64,000 nucleotides of DNA from Agrypnia vestita (GCA_016648135.1 JADDOH010000307.1:248001-312000); one strand, 5' to 3'. Positions 44,975 to 56,540 are shown, counted from the first letter of the stretch. Numbers and translations: made by a program. Notes: a model not told the origin generated them from the sequence alone.

Positions 44975-45178
44975 TGAGTATCTTGCTGGTCTTGTAGTTA
45001 GAACTCTCGCCTCGTGATCCAAAGGTCGCGGGTTCGAATCTCACTCCAAACCAGCAAGTTAGTCCTATTTTCAGCGTTTAGCTTAGTTTGAAAATAGTAG
45101 GAATATTGATGTGACTCTATCTCATCTATCTCTCATCTTTATTAAAAAGATTAATATCTTGATATTTTAAACATAAAA
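44975..45178 (+). repeat. tRNA-derived SINE, copy A
   Basis: Head ATCTTGCTGGTCTTGTAGTTA (A-box-like) and GGTTCGAATC at 45031-45040 (B box), followed by the family body TTAGTCCTATTTTCA, TTTAGCTTAGTTTGAAAATAG and AATATTGATGTGAC. Pol III internal promoter elements are visible; there is no tRNA acceptor stem. Confidence 0.85.
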
Positions 45179-45179
45179 A

Positions 45180-45558
45180 GCTATTTTGAACAGTGATATT
45201 TATTTCCAGTCCCTTTGAGTAATGCATGGATGATCAGGCAGATTACACTCTATTATTATAGTTGCAGAAGTCACAAGCGCAGATTTTTTTAATGCTTTAA
45301 TTCGCATATGAAACAATGGGAGAAGAAATTAAGAAAAACATTATCTCACCAGCATACTATAAATTGAAGGATATTAATTTGTGTTTTTATATATACAAAT
45401 CATTTATAAGAAAGTAAGCAACATATCATTATAAGTGTTTAAAAAAAACTATAATTTATGATGAGTTTTATTTGTAGTTAATTATTAATAATTTAATTAT
45501 ATGTACCCATTATTATTGAAGTATGGGGGGACAAATGAAATACTTAAAAATAAAAATA
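45180..45558. other. AT-rich DNA between two SINEs
   Basis: Nothing recognised. Confidence 0.6.
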
Positions 45559-45560
45559 AA

Positions 45561-45740
45561 GTAGCCTGTTGGTCTAGTGGCTAGGATTCTCGCCTCATGA
45601 TCCAAAGGTTGCGGGTTCGAACCTCACCCCAGACCAGCAAATTAGTCCTATTTTTATAGCACAAGCATTTAGCTTAATTTGAAAATAGTAAGAATATTGA
45701 TATTCCGTGTTCGCATCTCTATCTTATATCACTGGATACA
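45561..45740 (+). repeat. tRNA-derived SINE, copy B
   Basis: Best head: GTAGCCTGTTGGTCTAGTGG (A box TGGTCTAGTGG) and GGTTCGAACC at 45614-45623 (perfect B box). Body TTAGTCCTATTTTTATAGC, CACAAGCATTTAGCTTAA, AATATTGATATTCCGTG, TTCGCATC. Same orientation as copy A, 590 bp away. Confidence 0.88.
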
Positions 45741-46094
45741 ACGAAGCACCGTTCTTCAATTTACGCCAATTTCGTATCTCGCACTAATTACACTCCTGAA
45801 ATACTTGTCTCCGATATACCGATGCATGTTGCTTGAATCGCTCAGGTTCGCACTAGAAAACTCCGCACGTGAGTACCTATTATATCATTTGTCTATAATC
45901 AATTCGTCTTTCTAAGGTCACGTCTCACTTTTCAAAACAACAAAACAACTCTGTGTTCAACACGATGCCGCGTATTTGTGTACCCAATGCTGCGGAACAT
46001 TCCGGAATCTAGTAGACATTTCCAGACGTTTTTAGTAATTTCCAATTTACTATAGAAGGTATAGAGCGCTGTAATATCTTCGATTACGTGCAAT

Positions 46095-46390
46095 TCCTTC
46101 ATCTTCTAGCTTCTTTTTTTCTTCCTTGCCCTATTTGCCTAGGTAGGCTGTTTGGGATCGTTTTCAGGCTGTATGTTCTTCGGTTCTGAGTGTCACTTTT
46201 GTCTGCGCTCTTCCTCTGCATGACTATCGATGAAGCCCCACAGACGTTGCCTGCTTTACAGTGTGGTCTGGTGGTCTCTATGCAATCTCAGCTGTCGTTC
46301 TTTCAGCTTACTGTTTATGCCAGTGACATCCAGGCTACCACGAATGCGTGAACTTTTAATCCTATCTTTGAGTGTTACTGCTTCTTCTTC
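46095..46390. repeat. Probable decayed LINE 3' region
   Basis: CTTCTTTTTTTCTTCC, CCCTATTTGCCTAGG, TGTGGTCTGGTGGTCTC and CTTCTTCTTCC resemble 3' regions of insect non-LTR elements with trinucleotide tails, but no clear protein motif survives. Low confidence. Confidence 0.35.
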
Positions 46391-46439
46391 CTCCTGTACC
46401 ATCCGGTGAGAATATTATTCGAGATAACATTAAATGAAT

Positions 46440-46805
46440 AATACTCGGGACTCGGCTCTTACAATACGTTATGTTTAAATTGAAAATGCCGTCAGCCGGC
46501 TGGCTGGTGCTGGTGCCGCCGACCAGCCACCGGGAGGCTCTGCCGCAGTATTCGGAGCGAGGTCGTAAATCTGTATTTCGGTTATAAGCCTTCAACCGTT
46601 TCTATCATTAAGCCCCTCATAATTTATCGGTTCTCCCTCCTTCGTGCCGCTGCTCGCGCGCTGGACGCTGGACCGCGGCCGGGGAATCAAGATTCGGAAC
46701 TCCGAAAGGTCGAAATGCAAAATTTCAGAGGCCCCGTTTGATAATGAGATGTTCTGCGCGCGTGACGCTATATAAGATAAACGAGAACAAGCTTCGAAGT
46801 ACTCG
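46440..46805. promoter_or_regulatory. GC island, candidate regulatory element
   Basis: GCCGGCTGGCTGGTGCTGG, GCGCTGGACGCTGGACCGCG, GGCCGGGGAATC and TTTGATAATGAGATG. GC-rich block abutting an AT-rich repeat. No ORF with a domain. Confidence 0.3.
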
Positions 46806-46822
46806 AAATTTATAAATAACTA

Positions 46823-47215
46823 GCTGTGGCCGCGTCTTCGCGCGCATAGATTTTTAGTAACTTTTAGTCATACTTTATCCATTTGTGTATTAACCTAATA
46901 TATCGTCGCGGACTTTTTTATAGAACCTCTTAAGTTCTACAACATCTCTATAGAAATTATATAAATATCTCTTAACGTTAAGGCAGCATTCGTAAAAACG
47001 CATCGCTCGATCATTTTTTCGTCGACTTTAGTTGTGAAATAGGTCGCCACGAAAAGCTCTTTTATTTTAACGGGATAATATATAACCTATATTCATCCTG
47101 AAAGTCCATTCTAAATATTTGTGAAAGAATTGTTGAAATCGGAGGAGTAATTTCGGAGATTACCTCCTGCATCCAAATTTACAAACTTTACCTCTTTATA
47201 TATTATGTACCTCGA
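46823..47215 (+). repeat. Insect CTGTGGCCGCG repeat, long copy
   Basis: Begins CTAGCTGTGGCCGCGTCTTCGC and TAGATTTTTAGTAACTTTTAGTC (as at 17797), and ends GGAGGAGTAATTTCGGAGATTA, ATTTACAAACTTTACCTCTTT, the familiar last part of this interspersed insect repeat. Likely the 3' region of a non-LTR or similar element; class not certain. Confidence 0.75.
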
Positions 47216-47229
47216 TTAATATGAAACAT

Positions 47230-47795
47230 AACTAACTAACTTACCATCACACCGTTTCCCCGCAGGGGTAGGCAGAAAGGATTGAATGTCACACTCTTCT
47301 ATCCTGGCACACCACTTTTGCTTCGACCACATTCATACATGTTCTACGGTCGTTGCGGCTTTTAACAGGGCCATCCTCAAATATTTGTAGTATCTGATCG
47401 TGACAGGTTTTCGCAGACGCCCTATATCCATGTTGCCTTCAACACTCGCCTCATATATTTTCTTAACCATCCTTTCCTCGTTCATACGTTCCACTTGACT
47501 AAACCATCTCAGCACTCCTTTCTTTATTCTATCCACCACACTACAGCCAGCATTGCATTCACATCTAATTTGATCATTCCTCACTCTATCGACCAAAGAT
47601 TTTTCATACAAGCATCTTAGTGACCGCATTTTCACCGCATTCAGTCTACTTTCATTCCTCTTTTGCAGATTTCAGGATTCACTTCCATACATCAGGGTTG
47701 GCACTAGAACGCCATTGTGTACCGCTAATCTTACTTCCTTTGACAGATTCTTATTGGCCATAATTGCATTCAGAGCACCATTAATTTTGTTGTAC
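47230..47795 (-). pseudogene. LINE ORF2 C-terminal region, nearly open
   Basis: Minus strand, one frame from about 47790 to a stop at 47333: INGALNAIMANKNLSKEVRLA, then VLVPTLMYGSES, a TGA where the family has Trp, then LQKRNESRLNAVKMRSLRCL, VDRVRNDQIR, DRIKKGVLRWFSQVERMNEERM, KKIYEASVEGN, GRLRKP. This is the post-RT region of the common insect endonuclease/reverse transcriptase (RTE- or related-type LINE). Apart from the one stop and a changed last part it is well preserved, so this is a fairly young, 5'-truncated copy. Confidence 0.85.
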
Positions 47796-47829
47796 ATGTA
47801 CATGTAAAAAAATAACTATTTTAAAAAAA

Positions 47830-49745
47830 CTTAGATACTAGCAACAGAAATGAAAAAATACATTTTCGCTTATATTTACATTCGAAAACTTTGTTTACTA
47901 AATTGTTTGCAGTAATAAACTTAAATTTTTAATGCCCTCATATGTCGAAGCGCTTCTAAAATAAGCAAAGAAGAAGTCAAAATAAAAGAAAATTAATAAT
48001 GTATAATTATGGTTTAAGAACACATATATTGTATATTAATTACATCGGAGACAATAAACATTCTCTTTTGTAGTTGTAACTTCATCAATTTTTTCATTAA
48101 ATCGTTTCAGACATCTCATTTAACCAGCAAAATGGCAATAATTTAATTCTTTTCAATTATTGCAAACACAGTTATCTAAATATTGAAATTTCAAAATTTC
48201 AAAAATTTACCGATAATTTAAAAAAAAAAAATCATATTTAACTTGTCAGCAAATAAAGGAAGACAATGTAATATCAATAAGAAAACATGGGTATTCAAGA
48301 TTAAGTATATAAGATGCTGAACTTACCGGGACGTGGTAGACGCGACACTTGAATAATTCATTTGCCATTTGTCCAAGTCCATCACCTGCGATTGCAAAAC
48401 CATATTTATGTTGGTCCAAAAATCGAATTCAAATCACAAAATGTCATTCCATGATAAACATACCTTTCTATGAATAATAGTTTAGATTTAATTATGACAG
48501 CGTCCTATAGTTTGTCTTTATGATATTAAATGATAAAATATGTTTATTCTGCGGATCCTCGGGTTTCAAACTGCATCGGAAAATTTCGCTACATTTTTAA
48601 ATTATTCTATCTATGTATTATTTTCACCTCGTAGCATATCTATACATACACATACATTAAACATATATACATTAGATTTTTCCACTGCGGGATTATTATT
48701 TATTAAGATAAATTATAGAAGTCTCACAGTGACGAAGTTATTTACATGAGAAACGTGTATATAAATCTCTTATAAGATAGCCCAGGCCTTGCAACCTGTA
48801 AGCGATCACTTTACACCATGAAACGTTCACCAATTCCATCGTAAGAACATCCACACATTATCAAAATTTTTTAAGTTGTATATCTGTTCCAATTCTGGGA
48901 ATCTTCCGTATATTTGGTTGGACTATGATGTTAGAGACATCTGTAGTCCTTTCTTATGAATTAACAGTATACATATATTTCGCGGCGCAATTTTTTTAGG
49001 TTCTTTTAAATAGTTGTGATATTTTCTTTATCCCTAATGTTCGCCGGTCGTTTAAAATACAATTTCATTCCACTGTACATGGTTGAATTTTGCGAACTCG
49101 TTTTCTTTCTAAAATGTTATCTTATTTCATATTTTCTTTTTGTGCAGTGGTCATGTTCATATTGTTTTTTTTTAAATTATTCTTTGGAATTCATAAGTTT
49201 TGTGTTCATTAACTATTTTGTATATAAATATAAATACATTAAATTGTCTTTAACTGATAAAGCATTAAAGAATTTTGCATTTTTTTTCTACTGCAGTTTT
49301 AAATCATGGAAAAAAAATGCACATTTTTAGGAATCGGTAGTATGGGTAGTAATCGCTGATTTAATGATAGTGTAGCAAAATGGCAAAAGACATTATATAC
49401 AGAATCCCTCGTTATATTTTATCAATGACAACAATAGCATAGAAGCCTCTAGTACTATCTATCACACTCTTATATTATCTACAGCATTCGCGAAGCATCT
49501 ACAAACACCTAGAACAGCATAGAAGCGACTTTCTCCTAAACACTAGTAAAAATCTAGGAGCGACCTTCTCCTAAACATAAATAGCGTAGATCTAGGCCGA
49601 CGCGGAATCTTGTTTTGACAGCTCGTTCGGTGCGAAGTGAATTGAGGGTGACGACCAGGTGTGCCCATTCGCGAATTAATGAGCGATAGATATCGAGCGA
49701 AATAATCGAACGAATTAAGTGTTTGTTATCCAGCGATAACAAAGT
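47830..49745. other. AT-rich non-coding DNA with repeat pieces
   Basis: AATTATAGAAGT.TCACAG.GACGAAG.TATTTA, ATGAGAAA and CTTATA.GAT.GC.CAG at about 48711-48790 recur at 30432-30515: a diverged repeat pair. 49520-49575 has a short tandem duplication of AGCGAC.TTCTCCTAAAC. The 104-aa frame at 49016-49330 is AT-driven with no signature. Confidence 0.5.
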
Positions 49746-49815
49746 GTTCATATAGTCTTGTGGTTGGGACTCTCGCCTTAAAAGGTTAAAATAAGAGTTC
49801 CCATTAGAATCACCT
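49600..49815 (+). other. Balanced segment with possible tRNA-like head
   Basis: GCTCGTTCGGTGCGAAGTGAATTG, CGAGCGAAATAATCGAACG, then TAGTCTTGTGGTTGGGACTCTC (A-box-like, compare SINE copy A). No good B box follows. It could be a truncated SINE. Confidence 0.3.
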
Positions 49816-50164
49816 CAATACGCAGTATATATCATTTAAAAAAATTTAATGCGTATATCGGATACTTCTCTCTATTACCGCGACTCATTAGTACCTACGA
49901 ATAATATTCTTCATCCATAAAGCAATATAGACATATTTTCACATGTCAAATCAAAATTCGAAAATAACATTTTATTGCAATATTGACAATATGACCATTA
50001 ATACAACACATTAAACAACTTCTTTGTATGATCATACCTTTTGTTATATTATTCTGTTACATAATATGAAATGATTTATGTCATACCATCATGCACTAAA
50101 TTTATGGGCATGTCATGCCAGCGTTTGTGCTAAACTAAATGAAATAAAACACATGTTTCAAATG

Positions 50165-50245
50165 TTTTTACGGTGGATTCGACCTCTTGACCTCCGAGTC
50201 GCTAGGCAAAGAGCTACCGGTTCAGCCACAAAGCGGGAGATTTGA
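50165..50245 (-). repeat. tRNA-like SINE head
   Basis: Minus strand reads TTTGTGGCTGAACCGGTAGCTC (A-box-like), a middle with CTAGCGACTCGGAGGTCAAG and GGTCGAATCC (B box), like a tRNA. The ends do not form a 7-bp acceptor stem, so I call it tRNA-derived and not a functional tRNA gene. Confidence 0.5.
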
Positions 50246-50645
50246 ATCACGTACCCTTACATCGCGGAGGAGCGAACCTCGTATCAGCGAATGGGGCCTG
50301 CTCCTCGACGATACCGTTTGAACCGACGCAGCGGCCGGTAGCAGAGCTGCACTGCGCTGCACTGCGCTGCACTGCGCTGCACTTCCAGCGGCGTGTCCGC
50401 CGTCGTGACCGCCGCGGCAGAGTTTACGTTAGCGGGGGTAACGAGTTCGATCTCCATTACTCGTTACTTATACACAAGCTTTGGGAAACGGAAAGCGATA
50501 CGTTGACCTACATGCGGCCGCCCGTGGGAGGTGCGGTCGCGAACTCGTCCGCGGGCTTTTTATTCGTCGCTGGATACGGATCCGTCTTTCTGACCCCGAC
50601 GCGTGCAGTAGGCACGAAACCTGATTCAATGAGAAAAGGAGTATA
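50246..50645. promoter_or_regulatory. GC island with 10-bp tandem repeat
   Basis: GC-rich block with a CTGCACTGCG array, CGGCGTGTCCGCCGTCGTGACC, AACGAGTTCGATCTCC and CCGCGGGC. The 134-aa plus frame is carried by composition and has no domain. Confidence 0.35.
50346..50383 (+). repeat. 10-bp tandem repeat, 3.8 units
   Basis: Unit GCTGCACTGC at 50346, 50356, 50366 and 50376 (last partial), perfect. Confidence 0.95.
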
Positions 50646-50649
50646 ATAG

Positions 50650-51285
50650 AAACTTAGTTTTTGTGGTTTAGTATTTTATTTACACACTTTTACACATTTT
50701 TAGTACGAAATATTTGCGTAGGCCTCGATTCAAGATGTTTGCATCTTAAAAAATTAAGTATTATTTTCAAATTAACATAAATTATTATTCGCATAGACAT
50801 GAAACTATTTATGTGGAAAAGTATATACAGAATTCTGTTTTGGGCGTTTACAGAACATACGTCCTATCGTTGGCTGGCTTAAGAGATCACTTTACACAAT
50901 GTAACGTTTACGATTCCACCCATGATCGACCGCACATCTATCAAATTTGGAAAGTTGTGTATACGGTCTTTATGTACCTCGCTTACTTTCTTCAATACAA
51001 CTACGCTATCGCAATCTATTGTTAAGTTTTGTCATTCCCATGAAACTATATATTGATGTCGCCTCTGGTAGTGAGACGTTTATATGTTTTTGAGTAGAGT
51101 ATAGAGCAATATTATTTTTATGTGTATGTGACATTTATCTTTCATTCATATTCAACATATACACTATAATTCATATTAAAAATATTTAAATTTTTTACTC
51201 CAAGATTTTTTTACTCCAATATTTTAATTCAAAAATATTTTTAATGAAATTTAATTTAAAAATTGTAATAAATTAGGGGTTATCT
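50650..51285. other. AT-rich non-coding DNA
   Basis: TGGCTGGCTTAAGAGATCACTTTACACAATGTAACGTT at about 50870-50908 is related to the repeats at 30515-30560 and 48800-48830. Confidence 0.5.
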
Positions 51286-51287
51286 TA

Positions 51288-51365
51288 AATATGACCGCTG
51301 TTTCGGCTTGCTATGCCATTATCAAACAGACCTAACAAGTCGAAACAGCTGTCACATTTAAAATA
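51288..51365. ncRNA. Paired hammerhead-like motifs, decayed
   Basis: Minus strand: TTGATAA, stem-loop GGCATAGCAAGCC-like, GAAA (51304-51301), ACAGCGGT, C. Facing it on the plus strand, 51340-51353 reads CGAAACAGCTGTC, the 3' half of the same motif with an intact self-complementary ACAGCTGT. The same sequence family is at 32234. Inverted arrangement, cores degraded. Confidence 0.5.
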
Positions 51366-51639
51366 ACGCTTAACTTGCAGAACTGAATAATAACATTTAT
51401 TTTTATTGAATTCATTTTTAATTTCTTTAAAAATAAACTTGGGGTTCTACAAACTAAATACAAAATCTATAAATAAAAAAATATATGAAATCTTTTGAAA
51501 TGAAAGGAGTGATATTTTTTTCTGTGCATCCCTGCAAGTGATTCATACAGTTATTTTAATTATAAAAAAATGTATTCTATAATTGCAACTACACAAAATA
51601 ATTAGATGTTAAATATTTACAAAAATTCGTGTTCATTTT

Positions 51640-51873
51640 GATCGTGCAATGTGCAACCAAGTTGTATCAAGTCGTGATAGACCGGTAATTAAAGGGAGCT
51701 CAACAATGCAACGACATTCGGTTGATACGGTGCGGCGGTCTGATACGGCCGTGGCAATTAAAATATGGTACATTTCTCCTTCTTGCAATGCCCGTCACAA
51801 AGCAGACCGCCGCCACTGCCGTGTGCGCTGTCGAGGTGGCCAATCCGTTTGTCTCGTCGCTCGACTAATTGGC
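51640..51873. promoter_or_regulatory. GC island before minisatellite
   Basis: GGTGCGGCGGTCTGATACGG, CAGACCGCCGCCACTGCC and GACTAATTGGCC. No recognisable protein; the 79-aa frame here runs into the minisatellite. Confidence 0.3.
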
Positions 51874-52082
51874 CTTAACCTAACCTAGCCTATCTGCACA
51901 CTGTCACCTCGGAGCTTAACCTAACCTAACCTATGTGCACACTGTCTCCTCGGAGCTTAACCTAACCTAACCTATCTGCACACTGTCTGCTCGGGGCTTA
52001 ACCTAACCTAACCTATGTGCACACCTTCTCCTCGGAGCTTAACCTAATCTAACCTATCTGCACACTGTCTCCTCGGAGCTTA
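51874..52082 (+). repeat. 41-bp minisatellite with embedded CCTAA motifs
   Basis: Five units start at 51874, 51915, 51956, 51997 and 52038, exactly 41 bp apart. Each unit is CTTAACCTAACCTAACCTAT (with few changes), then STGCACAC..TCTCCTCGGAG. The first half is three repeats of CCTAA, the complement of the insect telomere repeat TTAGG. Confidence 0.95.
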
Positions 52083-52089
52083 GCTCCAC

Positions 52090-54420
52090 CGAAGAATCAC
52101 AAGACCACCTTCACGGCCTAGGCTTCCTATCTCACCTGATAATCGAATTATGGATTGGATTCGAATCGAAAGCATAACAAAATATTTTTATAAATATATA
52201 GAGCATTTTATTTCACTATCATTGGTTGAAAATTTAATGTTAAGAGATTGAATTAAAGGGAGTTTAAAATGAAGAATTTTTGATGATTTTTTTCTTAATA
52301 ATAATTATTATTTAATCAAAAATATTACTTTTTATGTTTATTGTGAATGTGTTCCATACTGTAAAATGATTAGAATATTTGGTAAAATTGTAAATTGATA
52401 TTTATAATTCTTATTTAGCTTCTCTAATTATTCCAGGTTGAATCACTTCTGACGGTTGGTTTAAAATAATAAAACCCATGTAGTTTACACAAATCATTAA
52501 TAATTATATTGCCAAGCAGTAAGAATCTTGGATTAAATACCAGCAATAATAAACATTCTTACCTTATTTATCATCTTGCCTTATTATCAGAAATAGTTGA
52601 AATGATTTGTTTCAAATTTAGAAAAATTACAAAATTGGATTTTGAAGACTTAAAACTGACATTAGGTTGTTGAGCGTTTTTACGGTATATAATGTTTTTA
52701 TTTCAAGTCACCTATTACAGCGTACGATGCCTTGTAAGTAAGTATACGAATACAAGATCTTATATTCTTATATGTTTGTTCATCGTGCGCATCCTTCATC
52801 TTCCCAGATTCATATTTCACGTGTTCAATCAATCCCCTAACGCGCAAACAATCCTCAAAGGTTCATATGTAAAATTTATTATATTCTATCTTCGTGAATA
52901 ATTTGAAGTAAAATATCCTAAATGAATCAATCCGAATTTACAACAGTTCCTTTGAATCTTTAGTCAAGAACACAAGTCAGTGGATACTTCGATAATCTCC
53001 CCTGGGGTTCCAGATTCGGATAGTTTTCTGTTCAGTAGGCAGGCACTTTGAAATAAAGGTGTGCTATTGCGTTAATATTACAGCGTGAAAGGGTTTATTG
53101 CTTCCACTCTTTGATTTTCGTCTCAATTTTATCAATATGCCCGACCAGTATTGGCTTGATTAACGCATAGACCTTTCTCGTACGGCGATTAGACATGCAA
53201 TTTAATTTCATACAGCACCGGTCCATTAATTTTATCTTCAGCACGACCATTAAACAAATAAGCATATTATAGAAAGATTTCACCTCACCTAACCTAACTT
53301 TTCTTGGATTCATTTCAATTATAACAATAGTATATTTAAAAAATTGCTGATAATTAATAATTATGAATGTGGTACTTTGTACGCACAATTCAAATAAAAT
53401 TAGTTTTCATGGTAGGTGCCGATTGCCATCTCGCTATATTTACTCTTATTTAATTTATATTCCAATTTTTAAACTTAACTATAGTAATTCATTTACATTT
53501 TTAATCGGGAGCTCAACATCGCTTATAGCAATTGATATTTATGGAAGAAAAAATAACTCATCAAAAATAACAATGTAGTACATGATGATGTACGACACAA
53601 TGCAGGTAATATTTGGAACAGAGATATTTAATTTCAATATAATTGCCAGACGTTCTAGTCGGGTACAGCATATTTTAATGCAGTTCTTTGAGAACCATCC
53701 TCAAATTTCACTAAAATTCCCTTCCTAGAAAGTTCTAGAAGTTATTTTATAATCATCCTTCTTCAATACTTACTGTAAAACAGTACCCTTAGTACATCCT
53801 TTACTCTATCCTTAATAAATCAGGTGCGTGTTATAAAGCATTTTTATTTTATACGAATACGAATATTCGTATTCGTCGAATATCATCACGTATATTAAAA
53901 ACTAACTATTTATAACTGAACACAACGAAAATTATGGTATGGCTGTGCACCGTGTATCCGACCACACCTACGCACTCTATTATCGGGGATTCTCCTAACA
54001 TTGAATGAATGGATTGGTTGAATACTCAAGTTATCAATTGTTACTTGTTTCACAGCATAACATGAGTTCTTCCATCTGGTTTCGTTGGGTTATTAATAAA
54101 GGTACTCATTTCGTGTAGTTTTTTTTTGTAATACGTATTGTTCGTTCCATTTTATTTCCGTTGTGTGTAGAAGTGCTAACTCTTAAAAAGTAATGTCAAA
54201 TTAAATCTAATAACATGATCTCTCGTAAGCGTGAAAAAAGTTTTATTTATTTTCGACCGCTGGGAATGTACAAACGGATAATATAAATGTTGCGCTTTTT
54301 GAATAAAAATTTGCCGGTGGAAAATTTTAATTTATAAATCTCTTAGTAAAAAAAGAACAGCGGGCTTGGTATTCGTATTCGTGAAAGTAGTATGCAATGC
54401 ATCACTACTAAATACACACA
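52090..54420. other. AT-rich non-coding DNA
   Basis: No gene recognised. ACCTCACCTAACCTAACTTTTC at about 53282 is another short CCTAA run. ATACGAATACGAATATTCGTATTCGTCGAATA at about 53852 is a compact palindrome. Confidence 0.55.
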
Positions 54421-54424
54421 AAAA

Positions 54425-54860
54425 CACGCGCCGCTATTCAGATCTATAAACAACCCAATTAACTTCCCCGCGCCGCAAAATAATCGTCGACATTTTACAG
54501 CGAAATAATCCGCGTAATTTTAAAAATCCATTAATTACCCCAACACTTGTTACCTTTCCGAAGCATTGAAAAGACTTTTTAAGTTGCTGCCGCGCCGCGC
54601 GCTGCCTCCGCGGGCTTTGCGCGCGCTCATTAATCACCGCGGCGTCCGGCCGCACTCCGTCCTGTCACTTCGCCCGGCACCTGGGCAAAGGGCATTATCT
54701 ATTCAAATAGGATTGGAAACGCCGGCCGTAAATTTCTCGGTTCTTTCTTGCGCGAGCGACGGGCGAGAGTCGCGGGCCGGTGCCGTTATCCTAGGCTAAC
54801 GTGCATAAATAAATACCGCGATCCTTTTTCTCATTTCCGTTGCATTGAGAAGACGTGCAC
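54425..54860. promoter_or_regulatory. GC island rich in homeodomain-type sites
   Basis: Alternating CpG-rich and AT words: ACCCAATTAACTTCCCC, CATTAATTACCCC, GCGCTCATTAATCACCGCGG, GGGCATTATCTATTCAAATAGG and GCATAAATAAATACCGCG. No coherent ORF (frames on both strands disagree). Looks like a developmental enhancer; inference from word content only. Confidence 0.4.
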
Positions 54861-54869
54861 GCTTCATTT

Positions 54870-55770
54870 AGCTTCGGAAATCCTTTTTTTTATCGCTGTC
54901 CCACCAATTCGTTCTATAAATATGTTTTCATTTTATGTACTTGCTATTTTTAATACTTCTTTAGGCGCATTTTGGGTGAAATTTTAGCGTGCAACGAAAT
55001 CACGCGACGGAAGTTTTCACACCATATATTTATCCGTCAAAGTGTTTAGAATGTTTAGTCAATATATTTAACATATTGTCCAAGATTCCTTGTAAGATAT
55101 CCAGTCTGCGAACGTAGTGAAATGCGCATGCGCATTTTGTCCAGCTATGTTCCAACGCAAGGTATACAACACAGCACGTGGTTTATTTATGTACGCCGAA
55201 GAAGTTTTTTTTCTTACTATGTACACTAGATTAAATTTTGATTTTAAAATCTCCGATATGGCTTTAAAGTCAATTGCAAAAAGATTTATCTAAATTTCGT
55301 CTTTTGGATAGAAACGCTATTCTTTTTTTTTTGATTTCTTGACCCCTCTTTATATATTCTGCCTAACGGTATTTTGATCCATAGAATTCAAAGCAACACT
55401 CAATTTTTTTAGAAATTTGTTTTAGATCTTTTTAAATTGTAGTGCATAAAGCTTATTTTATCTTGTCGATTGTAAAGCTGGGTATATTTTGGAATGGTAG
55501 ATCCGTAACCATGACAATATTAAGTTTAGTTATGGCACTAAAAAAGAATACCATGAACTTTAAGAGCAAGTGCGAGAGAGAAACCAGTCGCCTTCGAAAT
55601 GTAGTGTTAGATGCGAATGCTTAGAAGCCCCGCTGACCTGCCTGAAGAAGAAGAATGCTCAAACCCTCAATTTTGGATCAATAAAGGATCAAATTTAGAT
55701 AGTCCACGATTTCTCTGAGACGAATCTTAAATTTTTCAAAAAGAGAAGTTTTCTCCTGCTGAGAAGACAT
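54870..55770. other. Mostly AT-rich non-coding DNA
   Basis: GAGAGAGAAACCAGTCGCC and AGCCCCGCTGACCTGCCTGAAG (55570-55650) may be retroelement debris. No gene. Confidence 0.45.
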
Positions 55771-55774
55771 TAAT

Positions 55775-55905
55775 CTGGAAGATGATGATAGATCTAGAAT
55801 GGTAGAAGATGAAGGATTTTATAGGAAAATGGAAGATTGGAGAGGGATAGAGGTAATTCCATCTCGATGGGCTGACCAGATGAAGAACTCCACTTGGTAT
55901 CTTAT
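55775..55905 (+). pseudogene. Possible LINE C-terminal fragment
   Basis: The plus frame from 55799 reads RKMEDWRGIEVIPSRWADQMK, similar to the GRPPxRWADDIK motif near the end of insect LINE ORF2. Short and diverged; low confidence. Confidence 0.35.
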
Positions 55906-56056
55906 AGCGAACATCTTTTACATTATTATACTAAACAAACTATATCAACGCATTATGGACTTTTACTTATTACATAGTAATATTTTATAATGGTACATCA
56001 TTTTTAAAAATAAACAATTATAAGATAAAACTGAGTAATTACATAAAAATAAAATG

Positions 56057-56230
56057 AGTAGCTTGTTGGTGTGGTGGTCATGACGCTCACCTAGTGATCT
56101 GGTGGTTGGTGGTTCGAGCCCCGTTCCAGGACACTAGCAATTTAATCCTATTTTCATGGCACAAGCTTTTAGCTTAGTCTGAGAATAGTAAAAATATTGA
56201 TGCGACACTATTCCGTATTCGCATCACAAT
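56057..56230 (+). repeat. tRNA-derived SINE, copy C
   Basis: GTAGCTTGTTGGTGTGGTGG (A-box-like), GGTTCGAGCC at 56111-56120 (B box), body TTTAATCCTATTTTCATGG, CACAAGCTTTTAGCTTAG, AATATTGATGCGACACTATTC, CGTATTCGCATC. The most complete tail of the family. Confidence 0.88.
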
Positions 56231-56540
56231 TTCTTAAAAAAATAAAATAAGAAACACAAATTTACAAAAGGGTATACTAATTCAAAAGAAAAAAATATCA
56301 GTACTCAGGAATACACGTATTTTAAGTTATTTATTCAATTCACGTATACTCCTATAACGAAATTCAACCAGTTAACGAGCCGGTGAATTCGTGTTTTTAG
56401 AGAATTTATGGCACGTAAATAGCATTATTTAAAAAAAAATAATCGTTATTTTTGGTACTCTGTATATTATATGCCTTAAATAAATAAATAATGACTTATT
56501 TAATAAGAGCAAAATGATTTTGTGGTGACATTATTTATAT

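Noticed and set aside
50165..50245. Functional tRNA gene on the minus strand
   Set aside because: A and B boxes are present but no 7-bp acceptor stem can be formed, and there is no Pol III terminator at the right place. Better explained as a tRNA-derived repeat.
50242..50646. Plus-strand frame of 134 aa
   Set aside because: Driven by a 10-bp tandem repeat and GC-rich DNA; the peptide has no family features.
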